From contig NZ_PSNW01000002.1 of NCBI RefSeq assembly GCF_002930645.1, forward strand, positions 1 through 64,000: a stretch of DNA of 64,000 bases. The letters are read 5' to 3'. The notes beneath the pieces are model-generated. The model worked only from the letters and a program-made list of their open reading frames with translations, had not been told where the DNA came from and did no database searches. Made by a program: the position numbers and the translations under genes. The DNA comes from Solimonas fluminis (GTDB lineage Bacteria > Pseudomonadota > Gammaproteobacteria > Nevskiales > Nevskiaceae). Within the stretch, counting starts at the first letter, position 1; the number at the start of each line of letters is the position of its first letter. Shown piece by piece: positions 40,883 to 50,923 of the stretch.

Positions 40883-41845
40883 CTATGCCGCCAGCAGCTT
40901 GCTCTTGCGGTAGTAGCTGAAGATGTCGTTGAGGCTGCGCCGGGGTTTCCAACCGAAGGTGTCGCGGAACAGGCGGCCGTCGATGATCACCGGATACTTG
41001 AAATAGTTGATCAGGTACGGCGGGAAGAAGGCGTTCCAGTTCAGCAGGTTGCTCCACATTTTCGGCAGCACCGGCGGGATCGACGGGATCGGCAGCTTGC
41101 TGCAGCCGCTCTGCGTCACGGCCTCCTGGAAGGCCACCCAGTCCTCCGGCGCCACGTTGTAGATGCCCGGCTTGTTCTGCTCGAAGGCCACGATGATGGC
41201 GTCGGCCATGTCGTCCACGTGCAGGAACTGCATCATCGGCGAGAAGCCCAGCAGTACCGGCGCGATGCCGCGCGACAGCAGCAGCGACATGCTGTTGCGC
41301 ACCCCCGGGCCCAGCACGTTGCAGGGGCGCAGGATGGTGATGTTGAGTTCGGGATACTTCCACAGGTAGATCTGCGCCAGGCTTTCCAGCTCCACCGAGT
41401 CCACCAGGTCCTGGGTCACCTCGCTGGCCTTGAGCGGGGCGTCCTCGTCCAGCAGCGCCGGGTTGTAGGGGCTGGCACCGTAGACGTAGTAGGTGGAGTG
41501 GATCATCACCTGCTTGACGAAGTACTTGCGGCACAGCTCCAGCAGCTTCTTGGTGCCGAGCACGTTGGCGTTGTAGCGCCGCTGGCGGTCCTGCTCGTGG
41601 GCGAAGAAGCGGCCGATGTGGATCACCGCATCGATCTTGTGGTTGCGGAAGATGTCCTCGAAACCGCGCTTGTGCAGGTCCACCTTGTAGGAGGGGATGT
41701 TGGCGTCGGTCTCGACCTTCTGGCGGAAGTCCACCGCGATCACCTGGTAGCGGCCATGCAGCCGCGCGATGACGCGCTTGGCCAGCGAGCCGGCGGCGCC
41801 GGTGACCAGGATGGTCTTCTTGGCCTGTGCGGGACGGGCGGCCAT
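40883..41845 (-). CDS. NAD-dependent epimerase/dehydratase family protein
   Basis: A 320-residue extended SDR. The Rossmann loop is ILVTGAAGSLAKRVIARLHG, with the Asp in the second strand (VIAVDFRQK) that indicates NAD. MIHSTYYVYGASPYNP has the catalytic Tyr region, here YYVYG; the YxxxK pair is not clear by eye. RPCNVLGPGVRNSM and MMQFLHVDDMADAI are typical of sugar-nucleotide epimerase relatives, and PGIYNVAPEDW follows. The substrate is unknown; a nucleotide sugar or a lipid precursor is possible. Its start shares one base with the stop of the upstream acyltransferase (TGATG), so the two are co-translated. Confidence 0.82.
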   Translation of the reverse strand: MAARPAQAKKTILVTGAAGSLAKRVIARLHGRYQVIAVDFRQKVETDANIPSYKVDLHKRGFEDIFRNHKIDAVIHIGRFFAHEQDRQRRYNANVLGTKKLLELCRKYFVKQVMIHSTYYVYGASPYNPALLDEDAPLKASEVTQDLVDSVELESLAQIYLWKYPELNITILRPCNVLGPGVRNSMSLLLSRGIAPVLLGFSPMMQFLHVDDMADAIIVAFEQNKPGIYNVAPEDWVAFQEAVTQSGCSKLPIPSIPPVLPKMWSNLLNWNAFFPPYLINYFKYPVIIDGRLFRDTFGWKPRRSLNDIFSYYRKSKLLAA

Positions 41846-42696
41846 CAGTAAATCTCCTTGCGCTGTTCCAGGCCCAGCGCGATCAGGCGCCGGATTTCGG
41901 TCTTCACTTGTTCCACCAGGGCGGTGACCTCGTCCTCGCTCTCCATGTTGCACTGGAAGTGCATGGGCTTGCCGAAGTTCAGGTGCACGCGCGCCGGCAG
42001 CGGGAACGGCGGGGCGATCGGCACGTAGGGCACGCCCAGCATCTTGGCCAGCGGCGCGATGTTGGCCACCGCGGGCATGGTCTCCTCGCAGCCGACGATG
42101 CCCACGGGGATGATCGGCGTCTTGTGCGTGAGCGCCAGGTGCATGAAGCCGTTGCCGAAGCGCTGCAGCTTGTAGCGGTCCTTGTAGAGCTTGCCGGAGC
42201 CGCGAACGCCCTCGGGGAAGACGATGATGACTTCCTCGGACTCCAGCATCTTGGCGCAGTTGAGCGGGTCGCCGATCACCGCGCCGATGGAGTTCAGCAG
42301 GTTGCCCAGGTAGGGCACCGTCGGGAAGAAGCGCTCGATCATCGCCCGGGCCGCCCGCGGGCCGTGGGGGTTGGTGGCCAGGGCGGTGCCCAGCAGCACG
42401 CCGTCCATGGGCAGCTGGCCGGAGTGGTTGCCGATGATCAGCAGCCGGCCGTTGGCCGGGATGTTCTCCAGGCCGTTGGCGGTGACGCGGAAATAGTGGT
42501 CATAGAGCCACTTGGTGACGCCCAGCGACACCTTGACCGCGTTCTCGTTGTAGCCCCAGGGGTCGTAGCCGAAGCTGCCGACCGGCTTGGGAATCTTCTC
42601 GATCGCCGCCTCGACCGCGGGGGTCACGATGCGGCGATACAACGACTCGCTGGGGCTGAACCCGGCGAGTCCCTTCAGTACATCCTTGATGGCCAT
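41845..42696 (-). CDS. PlsC-like lysophospholipid acyltransferase family protein
   Basis: A 283-residue acyltransferase. Motif I is GNHSGQLPMDG (H91 to D98), with six rather than four residues between His and Asp as seen in one subgroup. Motif III is IIVFPEGVRGSGKLYKDRYKLQRFGNGFM, and PIIPVGIVGCEETMP supplies motif IV. The remainder lacks a clear membrane segment, so it is probably a peripheral membrane enzyme transferring acyl chains to a lysophospholipid or other alcohol. The partner gene encodes an NAD-dependent epimerase-like protein and overlaps by one base. The two together suggest a small lipid-modification unit, an inference from gene order. ATG 42696 starts the gene. Confidence 0.82.
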   Translation of the reverse strand: MAIKDVLKGLAGFSPSESLYRRIVTPAVEAAIEKIPKPVGSFGYDPWGYNENAVKVSLGVTKWLYDHYFRVTANGLENIPANGRLLIIGNHSGQLPMDGVLLGTALATNPHGPRAARAMIERFFPTVPYLGNLLNSIGAVIGDPLNCAKMLESEEVIIVFPEGVRGSGKLYKDRYKLQRFGNGFMHLALTHKTPIIPVGIVGCEETMPAVANIAPLAKMLGVPYVPIAPPFPLPARVHLNFGKPMHFQCNMESEDEVTALVEQVKTEIRRLIALGLEQRKEIY

Positions 42697-42786
42697 CGTC
42701 TTTTGCCTTCGTGCCGGCTCGTGCCGGCCTCCCCTGATTTTTCGTTCACACGGTATGCGAAAACCCCGCCAGCGGGAAGGGAGGAT

Positions 42787-44604
42787 TCAGCCCTTGGCGG
42801 GGATATTTTCCGCGCCGTCGCGCTGCTGCAGCTTCCACAGGCGGGCATAGGCGCCGCCGGCCGCCAGCAGCTCGGCATGGCTGCCGCGCTCGGCGATGCG
42901 GCCGTGGTCCAGCAGCAGGATCTGGTCGGCGTCGGTGATGGTGGACAGCCGGTGGGCGATCACCAGGGCCGTGCGCCGGGCCGCCACCTCGCGGATGGCC
43001 GACAGGATGGCCTGCTCCGAGCCGGAATCGAGCGAGGAGGTGGCTTCGTCGAACACCAGGATCGCCGGGTTCTTGAGCAGGGCGCGGGCGATGGCCACGC
43101 GCTGCTTCTCGCCGCCGGAGAGCTTCAGGCCGCGCTCGCCCACGCGGGTGTCGTAGCCCTCCGGCAGCTGCGCGATGAAGCCGTCCAGGTGTGCCAGCCG
43201 CACCACCCGCTCGATCTCCTCCTGGGTGGCCCCGGGCCGGCCGTAGGCCAGGTTGTAGCGCAGCGTGTCGTTGAACAGCACCGTGTCCTGCGGCACCACG
43301 CCGATCAGCCGGCGCAGGCTGTCCTGGCTGATCTGGCGGATGTCGTGCCCGCCGATGCGCACCGCGCCCTGGTCCGGGTCGTAGAAGCGGAACAGCAGGC
43401 GCGCCAGCGTGGACTTGCCCGACCCGCTGGGCCCGACCACGGCGATCTTGCGGCCCGGCGGCACCTCGAAGCTGACGCCGTGCAGGATCCGGCGCTTGCC
43501 GCTGTAGCCGAAGGACACATTGTCGAAGCTCAGCCCCGCCTCGTCCGGGGACAGTGCCAGGTCCGCCGCCCCCGGGGCGTCGGCCACCTTGGGCCGCTGC
43601 TGCAGCAGGCCGAACATGCGCTGCATGTCGGTCATGGCCCGGCGGATCTCGCGGTAGACGAAGCCGAGGAAGTTCAGCGGCACGAACAGCTGGATGATGT
43701 AGGCGTTGACCGCCACGAAATCGCCCAGGGTCATCGCGCCGGTACCCACCTGCCGCGCCGCCAGCACCATCATCCAGGTCAGGGCCACGGCCACGATCAG
43801 GGCCTGGCCGGCATTGAGCGCGCCCAGGGACAGGCGCTGCTGCTGCTGGGCGGTCTCCCATTGCGCCAGGAAGCGGTCGTACTCCGCCGCCTCGTACTTC
43901 TCGTTGCCGAACAGCTTCACCGTCTCGTAGTTCAGCAGGGAGTCCACCGCGCGCGTGTTGGCGCGCGAGTCCAGGGCATTGGCCTCGCGCACGTAGCGCG
44001 TGCGCCACTCCGTCACCACCACCGAGAAGAACACGTACAGCGCCACCGACAGGCCGGTGATCAGGGCGAAGCTGGCGCCGTAGTTGAACAGCAGGATCGC
44101 CGCCACCAGGCCGATCTCCAGCAGGGTCGGGATGATGTTGAACAGGGTGAAGCGCAGCAGGAAGCTGATGCCGCTGATGCCGCGCTCGATGTCGCGCGAC
44201 AGGCCGCCGGTGCGGCGCGTCAGGTGGAAGTCCAGGTCCAGCCGGTGCAGGTGGCGGAACACGTTGAGCGCCGCCCGCCGCATGGCGCGCTCGCTGACGC
44301 GGCCGAACACCAGGTCGCGCAGTTCGCCGAACAGGGCCGCGGCGAAGCGCATGGCGCCATAGGCCAGCAGCAGGCCCAGCGGCAGCAGGAACAGGCCGCC
44401 GTCCTTGATGTCCAGCGAGTCCACCAGGTGCTTGAGCAGCATCGGCAGGGCCACGCCGGCCAGCTTGGCCAGCACCAGGAAGCCCATGGCCAGGGCCACC
44501 CGGACGGGGAATTCGGTCAGGTAGGGCCAGAGCGTGCGCAGCACCCGCCAGTCGGCGCTGGGGGCGGCATCGTCGTGGCTTTCGGCTGCGAGGCGGCGGG
44601 ACAT
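42787..44604 (-). CDS. ABC exporter, fused permease/ATPase (Atm1/HMT type)
   Basis: A 605-residue half-transporter. Six membrane helices (about residues 30-300) precede a nucleotide-binding domain. The sequence WRVLRTLWPYLTEFPVRVAL at the start and RTGGLSRDIERGISGISFLL in the membrane part resemble the Atm1/ABCB7 family, which exports glutathione-linked sulfur or metal compounds. Nucleotide-domain motifs are VVGPSGSGKSTLARLLF (Walker A), LKLSGGEKQRVAIARALLK (signature), ILVFDEATSSLDSG (Walker B) and VIAHRLSTI (H-loop). The chosen start (ATG 44604, MSRRLAAESH) avoids an upstream extension. The substrate cannot be told from sequence. Single gene upstream of the acyltransferase gene by 90 bases. 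Confidence 0.9.
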   Translation of the reverse strand: MSRRLAAESHDDAAPSADWRVLRTLWPYLTEFPVRVALAMGFLVLAKLAGVALPMLLKHLVDSLDIKDGGLFLLPLGLLLAYGAMRFAAALFGELRDLVFGRVSERAMRRAALNVFRHLHRLDLDFHLTRRTGGLSRDIERGISGISFLLRFTLFNIIPTLLEIGLVAAILLFNYGASFALITGLSVALYVFFSVVVTEWRTRYVREANALDSRANTRAVDSLLNYETVKLFGNEKYEAAEYDRFLAQWETAQQQQRLSLGALNAGQALIVAVALTWMMVLAARQVGTGAMTLGDFVAVNAYIIQLFVPLNFLGFVYREIRRAMTDMQRMFGLLQQRPKVADAPGAADLALSPDEAGLSFDNVSFGYSGKRRILHGVSFEVPPGRKIAVVGPSGSGKSTLARLLFRFYDPDQGAVRIGGHDIRQISQDSLRRLIGVVPQDTVLFNDTLRYNLAYGRPGATQEEIERVVRLAHLDGFIAQLPEGYDTRVGERGLKLSGGEKQRVAIARALLKNPAILVFDEATSSLDSGSEQAILSAIREVAARRTALVIAHRLSTITDADQILLLDHGRIAERGSHAELLAAGGAYARLWKLQQRDGAENIPAKG

Positions 44605-44720
44605 GAAGCGGTGAGGATGAGGGTTGAGGCGGCTCGCTTCAAGGGCCCAGAGCAAACACCCCCGAGCCGTTCACGCCGAGTGGCGCCGCGCAGCGTCGCG
44701 TATCGAGCTGCGCACAGCGC

Positions 44721-44793
44721 GTGCCTCGATACGCACGCTCCCCCTCGATACACCGCTTCGCGGCACTCGGGGTCACGAGGCTACTCGGCATGA
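44721..44793. repeat. Dispersed intergenic repeat, family A copy 3
   Basis: GTGCCTCGATACGCACGCTC, then CCTCGATACACCGCTTCGCGGCACTCGG, a 14-base insert, and TACTCGGCATGAACGG. The unit appears as a partly duplicated variant of 741-815 and 26910-26970. It lies between the ABC exporter and the aspartoacylase-like gene. Confidence 0.6.
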
Positions 44794-44821
44794 ACGGATT
44801 GGCGGGCATTTCACCCGCCCG

Positions 44822-45877
44822 CTACACGATCCGCGGATGCTTCCTCTTCTGCTGCTCGGCCTGGCGGATGCGCCGGGCCACGCCGCCGGCGCTGTCCGGC
44901 TCGGCCAGTTCGGCAATGTGGAACAGGGCGTCGCCCTCGTGCACCAGGGGCATGGACACGCGGCCGATCACCACGCCGTCGGTGCTGCTCAGCACCGGGG
45001 CGTCCAGCTCGCCCATGGGGTCGCCGATCATGCCCAGAACCTGGCCTTCCACCACCGGCTCGCCCAGCGCCACCTGGGCGCGCAGGATGCCGCTGGCGGG
45101 CGCGCGCACCCAGGAGTCGCGGGTGGCGAGCACCGGCTTGATCACCGCCGCGCGCGACTTGCGCGCCGGCGGGGGCAGCATGCCGATGGCTTCCAGCACG
45201 TTGAGCACGCCGCGGGCGCCGATGCGGATGCTGACCTCGTCGAAGCGCAGCGCCTCGGAGGACTCGTAGAGCAGCACCGGGATGCCCTTCTTGGTGGTGT
45301 ACTCGCGCAGCGTGCCCTTGGTGGGCTGCGAGTCCAGCAGCAGCGGCGCGCCGAAGGCACGCGCCAGGCGCAGGGTGTCCGGGTTGGACAGGTCGGCGCG
45401 GATCTGCGGCAGGTTGGGCCGGTGGATGGCGCCGGTGTGCAGGTCGATGCCATAGTCGGATCGGCCGACGATCTCGCGCAGGAACAGGTTGGCCAGCCGG
45501 GCCGCCAGCGAGCCGCGCTCGCTGCCCGGGAAGCTGCGGTTGAGATCGCGGCGGTCCGGCAGGTAGCGCGACTGGTGCAGGAAGGCCAGGGTATTGACGA
45601 TGGGCACGGCCAGCAGCGTGCCGCGCAGCTGCTCCAGGCGGCTGGACACCAGCAGGCGGCGGATGATCTCCACGCCGATGATCTCGTCGCCGTGCAGGGC
45701 GGCGCTGACGAACACCGTGGGGCCTGGCTCGCGGCCGCGCACCACGCGCACCGGCAGCGTCACCGGGGTGTTGGTGTAGAGGTTGGCGACCGGCAGCTGG
45801 ATGTTCAGGCGCTCGCCGCAGCCGATCCGCTCGCCGCCGATCTCGAAGAGGTCCGCCTTGGTGCTCTTGTTCTTCAT
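44822..45877 (-). CDS. Succinylglutamate desuccinylase/aspartoacylase family protein
   Basis: A 351-residue zinc-dependent M14-like deacylase. Zinc ligands are H62 and E65 in SAALHGDEIIGVE, and H147 in YGIDLHTGAI; the arginine of DLNRSFPGS (R114) binds the substrate carboxylate as in this family. After about residue 245 a biotinyl/lipoyl-like beta segment (VRAPASGILRAQVALGEPVVEGQVLGMIGDP) closes the protein. Relatives cut N-acyl groups from acidic amino acids. Its position downstream of rimK, a ligase that attaches glutamate, suggests an opposing or related reaction on a glutamate-bearing substrate, which is an inference. ATG 45877 gives the family length. A 172-base repeat-containing gap separates it from rimK. 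Confidence 0.85.
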   Translation of the reverse strand: MKNKSTKADLFEIGGERIGCGERLNIQLPVANLYTNTPVTLPVRVVRGREPGPTVFVSAALHGDEIIGVEIIRRLLVSSRLEQLRGTLLAVPIVNTLAFLHQSRYLPDRRDLNRSFPGSERGSLAARLANLFLREIVGRSDYGIDLHTGAIHRPNLPQIRADLSNPDTLRLARAFGAPLLLDSQPTKGTLREYTTKKGIPVLLYESSEALRFDEVSIRIGARGVLNVLEAIGMLPPPARKSRAAVIKPVLATRDSWVRAPASGILRAQVALGEPVVEGQVLGMIGDPMGELDAPVLSSTDGVVIGRVSMPLVHEGDALFHIAELAEPDSAGGVARRIRQAEQQKRKHPRIV

Positions 45878-45897
45878 GGCACTCCTTTTAGCTTCGC

Positions 45898-46036
45898 GGT
45901 GGCCGTCCATGGCGAGACCTCGTCTCTTGATCCACCCCCGGCCCCTGCATGGCTTACTTCGGCATGACATCAAGTCATGCCTCAGCCCGGCCAAGCATTC
46001 CATGGCCGTGCGTTCAAGCTCCCCGGTGTCCTTTGG
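45898..46036. repeat. Family D fragment plus two small hairpins between rimK and the aspartoacylase-like gene
   Basis: GTGGCCGTCCATGGCGAGACC matches family D. GGCATGACATCAAGTCATGCC (45961-45981) and CCCCGGTGTCC with GGGCACCGGGA are hairpins. They could mark partial termination in the gap of the rimK cluster. Confidence 0.5.
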
Positions 46037-46049
46037 GCACCGGGAGGCC

Positions 46050-46952
46050 TCACCCGCCCTTGGTTCTGGTCTTCCCCGGTGCCGCGTTCTTCTCGATGAA
46101 TTCGACGATCTTGCTGGCGATATCCACGCCCGATGCCGCCTCGATGCCCTCCAGGCCCGGCGAGGAGTTCACTTCCATCACCACCGGACCCTTGTTGGAG
46201 CGCAGGATGTCCACGCCGGCCACGTTCAGGCCCATGACCTTGGCCGCCCGCACCGCGGTGGAACGCTCCTCCGGGGTGATCTTCACCGCCTGCGCCGTGC
46301 CGCCGCGGTGCAGGTTGGAGCGGAACTCGCCGGGCTTGGCCGTCCGCATCATCGCCGCAACAACCTTGCCACCGATGACGAAGCAGCGGATGTCGCTGCC
46401 CTTGGCCTCCTCGATGAATTCCTGCGCCAGGAAGTAGGCGTCCAGGCCGCGGAAGGCGTCGATCACCGACTCCGCCGCCTTGTCGGTCTCGGCCAGCACC
46501 ACGCCCTGGCCCTGGGTGCCCTCGATCAGCTTGATCACCATCGGCGCGCCGCCGACCAGGCCGATCAGGTCGTGCGTATCGTCGGGCGAGTGGGCGAAGC
46601 CGGTGCGCGGCATGCCGATGCCCTTGCGTGCCAGCAGCTGCAGCGCGCGCAGCTTGTCGCGGGCGCGGGTGATGGCCACCGATTCGTTGAGACAGTAGAC
46701 GCCCATCATCTCGAACTGCCGCACCACGGCCGTGCCGTAGAAGGTCACCGAGGCGCCGATGCGCGGCACCACCGCGTCGTAGCGCTGCAGCTTCTGCCCG
46801 CGGTAGTGGATCTCCGGGGCATGCGGCAGGATGTTCATGTAGCAGCGCAGCACATCGATCACGCTGACGTCGTGGCCGCGTTGTTCGGCGGCCTCGATCA
46901 GGCGGCGGGTGGAGTACAGGCGGCGGTTGCGCGACAGGATGGCGATCTTCAT
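46050..46952 (-). CDS. rimK: RimK family alpha-L-glutamate ligase
   Basis: A 300-residue ATP-grasp ligase; in E. coli it adds glutamate residues to the C-terminus of ribosomal protein S6, and relatives make poly-glutamate or modify other acceptors. Blocks seen: [39 protein letters not shown], the ATP-grasp parts [19 protein letters not shown] and [18 protein letters not shown], then [12 protein letters not shown] and [13 protein letters not shown], where metal-binding Glu and Asn lie. The start overlaps the stop of an aspartyl-protease-like gene (RimB type) by four bases, the rimB-rimK arrangement of Pseudomonas and Xanthomonas relatives. The aspartoacylase-like gene follows. Confidence 0.93.
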   Translation of the reverse strand: MKIAILSRNRRLYSTRRLIEAAEQRGHDVSVIDVLRCYMNILPHAPEIHYRGQKLQRYDAVVPRIGASVTFYGTAVVRQFEMMGVYCLNESVAITRARDKLRALQLLARKGIGMPRTGFAHSPDDTHDLIGLVGGAPMVIKLIEGTQGQGVVLAETDKAAESVIDAFRGLDAYFLAQEFIEEAKGSDIRCFVIGGKVVAAMMRTAKPGEFRSNLHRGGTAQAVKITPEERSTAVRAAKVMGLNVAGVDILRSNKGPVVMEVNSSPGLEGIEAASGVDIASKIVEFIEKNAAPGKTRTKGG

Positions 46953-47356
46953 CGGCGCTTGCCCAACAGGTAGGAGGACGCGGGATCGACGACATAATGC
47001 CCTGCCAGCGCCGTCCGGCCCAGCAGCAGGCGGAATCTCATCGTGTCGCGCGCCGTCAGCGAGATTTCCACGTCCCAGCTGTCGTGCCCGACCGTCACGG
47101 GGGTACGGATGAAGGGCCGCAGCTCGCGGTGCCCGCCGGAGTCGGTGACCCAGCGCTCGTCGATCATCTCGGCCTCGCACCAGACCTCCCGCCCGGAGTT
47201 CTGCAGGGGGTGCAGGCCGAAGCGCAGCCGGCCCGGCGCCGGCCGCTCGATGGCAAAGGCATGGATCACCGAGCTGCGCGCGCCGGTGTCCATCTTGGCC
47301 TTGATCTGGCGCACGCCGAATTCCGGCAGCGCGATCCATTCGCGCCAGCCGAGCAT
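46949..47356 (-). CDS. RimK-associated retropepsin-like zinc protease family protein (RimB type)
   Basis: A protein of about 135 residues from ATG 47356. It starts [29 protein letters not shown]; the DTGARSS motif is the aspartyl-protease-like signature of the family annotated as ATP-dependent zinc protease (Pfam Zn_protease). [21 protein letters not shown] and [17 protein letters not shown], containing the second hydrophobic-Leu-Gly motif, complete the fold. Its real activity is uncertain; in Pseudomonas the partner RimB modulates RimK. An upstream extension could add about 28 residues but has no good ATG. The stop overlaps rimK by four bases. Confidence 0.82.
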   Translation of the reverse strand: MLGWREWIALPEFGVRQIKAKMDTGARSSVIHAFAIERPAPGRLRFGLHPLQNSGREVWCEAEMIDERWVTDSGGHRELRPFIRTPVTVGHDSWDVEISLTARDTMRFRLLLGRTALAGHYVVDPASSYLLGKRR

Positions 47357-47678
47357 GCGCGGCCGCAGCAGGGGTTTGTCGATCCGCAAGCGTGGTCCCG
47401 TCGATTTGTGTTGTCTTATGAGGGCATTAGACAACAGGAAGATGGACGCCGCACTAACCCTTCGGCGTTTTTCCTGCCTCCCTCTCCCCCTGCGGGAGAG
47501 GGACTGAGGAAGAAGGGGCTGGCTGGCGGTCGCGCGCATCGCGCCAGTTTGAAGGCCGCCCCTCTCCCCCCGCCTCTCCCGCAAGGGGACAGGGGCCTTC
47601 CCGTAAGGGAAATTTACGCTTGAGCCGCCCCATTCCAGGGCAGATACTGGCCACAGTCCCCTTTCCACGGAGCCCGCC
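47357..47678. repeat. 322-base gap with family E palindromes
   Basis: No gene is supported here. CCTCCCTCTCCCCCTGCGGGAGAGGGA (47476-47502) and CCCCTCTCCCCCCGCCTCTCCCGCAAGGGGACAGGGG (47562-47600) are two related inverted repeats about 60 bases apart. A stretch near 47400-47440 is less GC-rich (TTTGTGTTGTCTTATGAGGG) and could contain the promoter for the leftward rimB-rimK genes. Confidence 0.5.
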
Positions 47679-47990
47679 ATGAGCCAGCCCGCCGAATACC
47701 GCAACATGGAGCAGTTCTACCCCTACTACCTGCAGGAGCATTCCGATCGCACCTGCCGTCGCCTGCACTTCATCGGCACCAGCCTGGGCCTGGCCCTGGT
47801 GGTCTATGCCGTGGCCACGCAGACCTGGTGGCTGATCGCCGCCGCCTTCATCCAAGGCTATGCCTTTGCCTGGGTGGGACATTTCTTCTTCGAGCACAAC
47901 AAGCCCGCCACCTTCCAGTACCCCTGGCTTTCCTATCTGGGCGACTGGAAGATGTGGTGGCAGATGCTTACCGGAAAAATCAAGTTTTGA
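47679..47990 (+). CDS. DUF962 / Mpo1-like membrane protein
   Basis: A 103-residue membrane protein with two hydrophobic segments (residues 30-48 and 50-66). Conserved family features are [18 protein letters not shown] with three His/Arg residues, [20 protein letters not shown] and [13 protein letters not shown]. Yeast Mpo1, a member, is an iron-dependent dioxygenase that breaks down long-chain 2-hydroxy fatty acids, using His residues like those here. By analogy this protein may act on hydroxylated fatty acids, an inference since activity in bacteria is mostly untested. It is single-gene, followed by a terminator. Confidence 0.85.
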   Translation: MSQPAEYRNMEQFYPYYLQEHSDRTCRRLHFIGTSLGLALVVYAVATQTWWLIAAAFIQGYAFAWVGHFFFEHNKPATFQYPWLSYLGDWKMWWQMLTGKIKF

Positions 47991-48012
47991 GGCCGGAATA
48001 GCGGTAAAATCG

Positions 48013-48035
48013 CGCCCCGCATCGCGGGGCGTTTT
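48013..48035 (+). terminator. Intrinsic terminator after the DUF962 gene
   Basis: CGCCCCGC, loop ATC, GCGGGGCGTTTT, 23 bases after the stop. Confidence 0.85.
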
Positions 48036-48054
48036 CATTTATCCCGGGTTCGAT

Positions 48055-48086
48055 GCAGGAGCGGCCGTTGGCCGGCAGCCGCTCCT
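48055..48086. repeat. REP element
   Basis: GCAGGAGCGGCCGTTGGCCGGCAGCCGCTCCT: AGGAGCGGC and GCCGCTCCT facing with a nested GGCCG palindrome. Confidence 0.75.
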
Positions 48087-48097
48087 AGCGTTACAGG

Positions 48098-48172
48098 ATG
48101 GCCGTCATGGACCAGCATCCCTGCGAAGTCATCGTCATCGGCGGCGGCCATGCCGGGCGAGCCGGAGCTTAG
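48098..48172 (+). pseudogene. Truncated duplicate of the mnmG 5' end
   Basis: An ATG at 48098 (or 48107, which has an AGGATGG site in front) opens a frame [20 protein letters not shown] that matches the mnmG N-terminus ([14 protein letters not shown]), then diverges into RAGA and a TAG stop at 48170. DNA identity with the real gene is 28 of 29 bases over 48128-48156 versus 48230-48258. Flanking codons differ by silent changes (GAA/GAG, GTC/GTG), so the copy is not a recent exact duplication. It cannot encode a working enzyme; it may be a recombination scar or a translated leader. Confidence 0.7.
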
Positions 48173-48202
48173 AAACCGACGGTACCGCCCCAGAAGGTAG
48201 TT

Positions 48203-50095
<1,893 letters not shown>

Positions 50096-50205
50096 GCAGG
50101 GCTCCCGGGAATCCGCAAACCGTATTCAGATTCGGTTCATCGCCACCGCTTAGGCTGCGCCCACCGTCTCAAACGATGTTCACGATTACCCAAGGGAGTA
50201 ACACC

Positions 50206-50775
50206 ATGAAGCAGCAGATCCTCACCGCCCTGTTCGTTGCCGGCTCGCTGGCCGCCGCCCCGTCCTTTGCCGCCGATGCCAAGCTGGGCCTCAACGCCGG
50301 CGTGCAGGTCAACGGCCAGGGCGTCAACGTCAATGCCAACGCCGATGCCGGCGCGCAGGGCAATGGCGCCTCCGGCGGCCCGACGCTGACCGAGACCCTG
50401 GGCGCCAAGGCCGGCGCCGCCAAGGACGCCACGGTCGATGCCGCCGGCAACGCCAAGGACTACGCCGTCGAGAAGGGCACCGCCGCCAAGGACTACACCA
50501 AGGAGAAGGCCGGCGCCGCTGCCGACTACACCGCCGAGAAGGGCAAGGCCGCCGTCGAAGGCGGCAAGAAGCTGGCGAAGAAGGGCGCCGACAAGACCAA
50601 GGCCGGCGTCGCCAAGACCAAGGAAGTCACCGGCCAGGGCCTGACCGCCACCGGCAACGTGCTGAACAAGGCCGGCGCCGCCCTGACCGGCTCGGCCGCC
50701 GCCTCGGCCAATGCCAACGCCAGCGCCAACGGCGCCAGCGTCGGCGGCTCGGTGGAAGCCGGCGCGCAGAAGTAA
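50206..50775 (+). CDS. Secreted LEA-like repeat protein
   Basis: A 189-residue exported protein. Signal peptide MKQQILTALFVAGSLAAAPS with cleavage near FAADA. After a glycine/asparagine-rich stretch (GVQVNGQGVNVNANADAGAQG) comes an Ala/Lys/Glu/Asp region with a rough 11-residue period (AAKDATVDAAGNAKDYAVEK, GTAAKDYTKEKAGAAADYTA), the pattern of late-embryogenesis-abundant and similar hydrophilic, mostly disordered or inducibly helical proteins. It ends with ANANASANGASVGGSV. The ATG 50206 has an AAGGGAGTAACACC ribosome site. Strong promoter context is not resolved. Such proteins are linked with stress or desiccation tolerance in some bacteria; periplasmic action is inferred. A terminator follows. 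Confidence 0.75.
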   Translation: MKQQILTALFVAGSLAAAPSFAADAKLGLNAGVQVNGQGVNVNANADAGAQGNGASGGPTLTETLGAKAGAAKDATVDAAGNAKDYAVEKGTAAKDYTKEKAGAAADYTAEKGKAAVEGGKKLAKKGADKTKAGVAKTKEVTGQGLTATGNVLNKAGAALTGSAAASANANASANGASVGGSVEAGAQK

Positions 50776-50797
50776 GCGCCCGCCGCCGTACCCCCAG

Positions 50798-50826
50798 GCC
50801 CCCGCGGGATACCGCGGGGGCTTTTT
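50798..50826 (+). terminator. Intrinsic terminator after the LEA-like gene
   Basis: GCCCCCGCGG, loop GATA, CCGCGGGGGCTTTTT, 22 bases after the stop. Confidence 0.9.
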
Positions 50827-50923
50827 CGTGGCCGCGGCGTGACGGGTGTCGCGCGGGCCGCCGCCTTCCGGGGCGGCGGCGCTTGCCCGCCGGAGCCCGC
50901 GCCGCCGATCATCGGCGGCCATC

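Noticed and set aside
41827-44793. A 988-codon plus-strand frame over the acyltransferase and ABC exporter
   Set aside because: Shadow of two real minus-strand genes; no domain visible.
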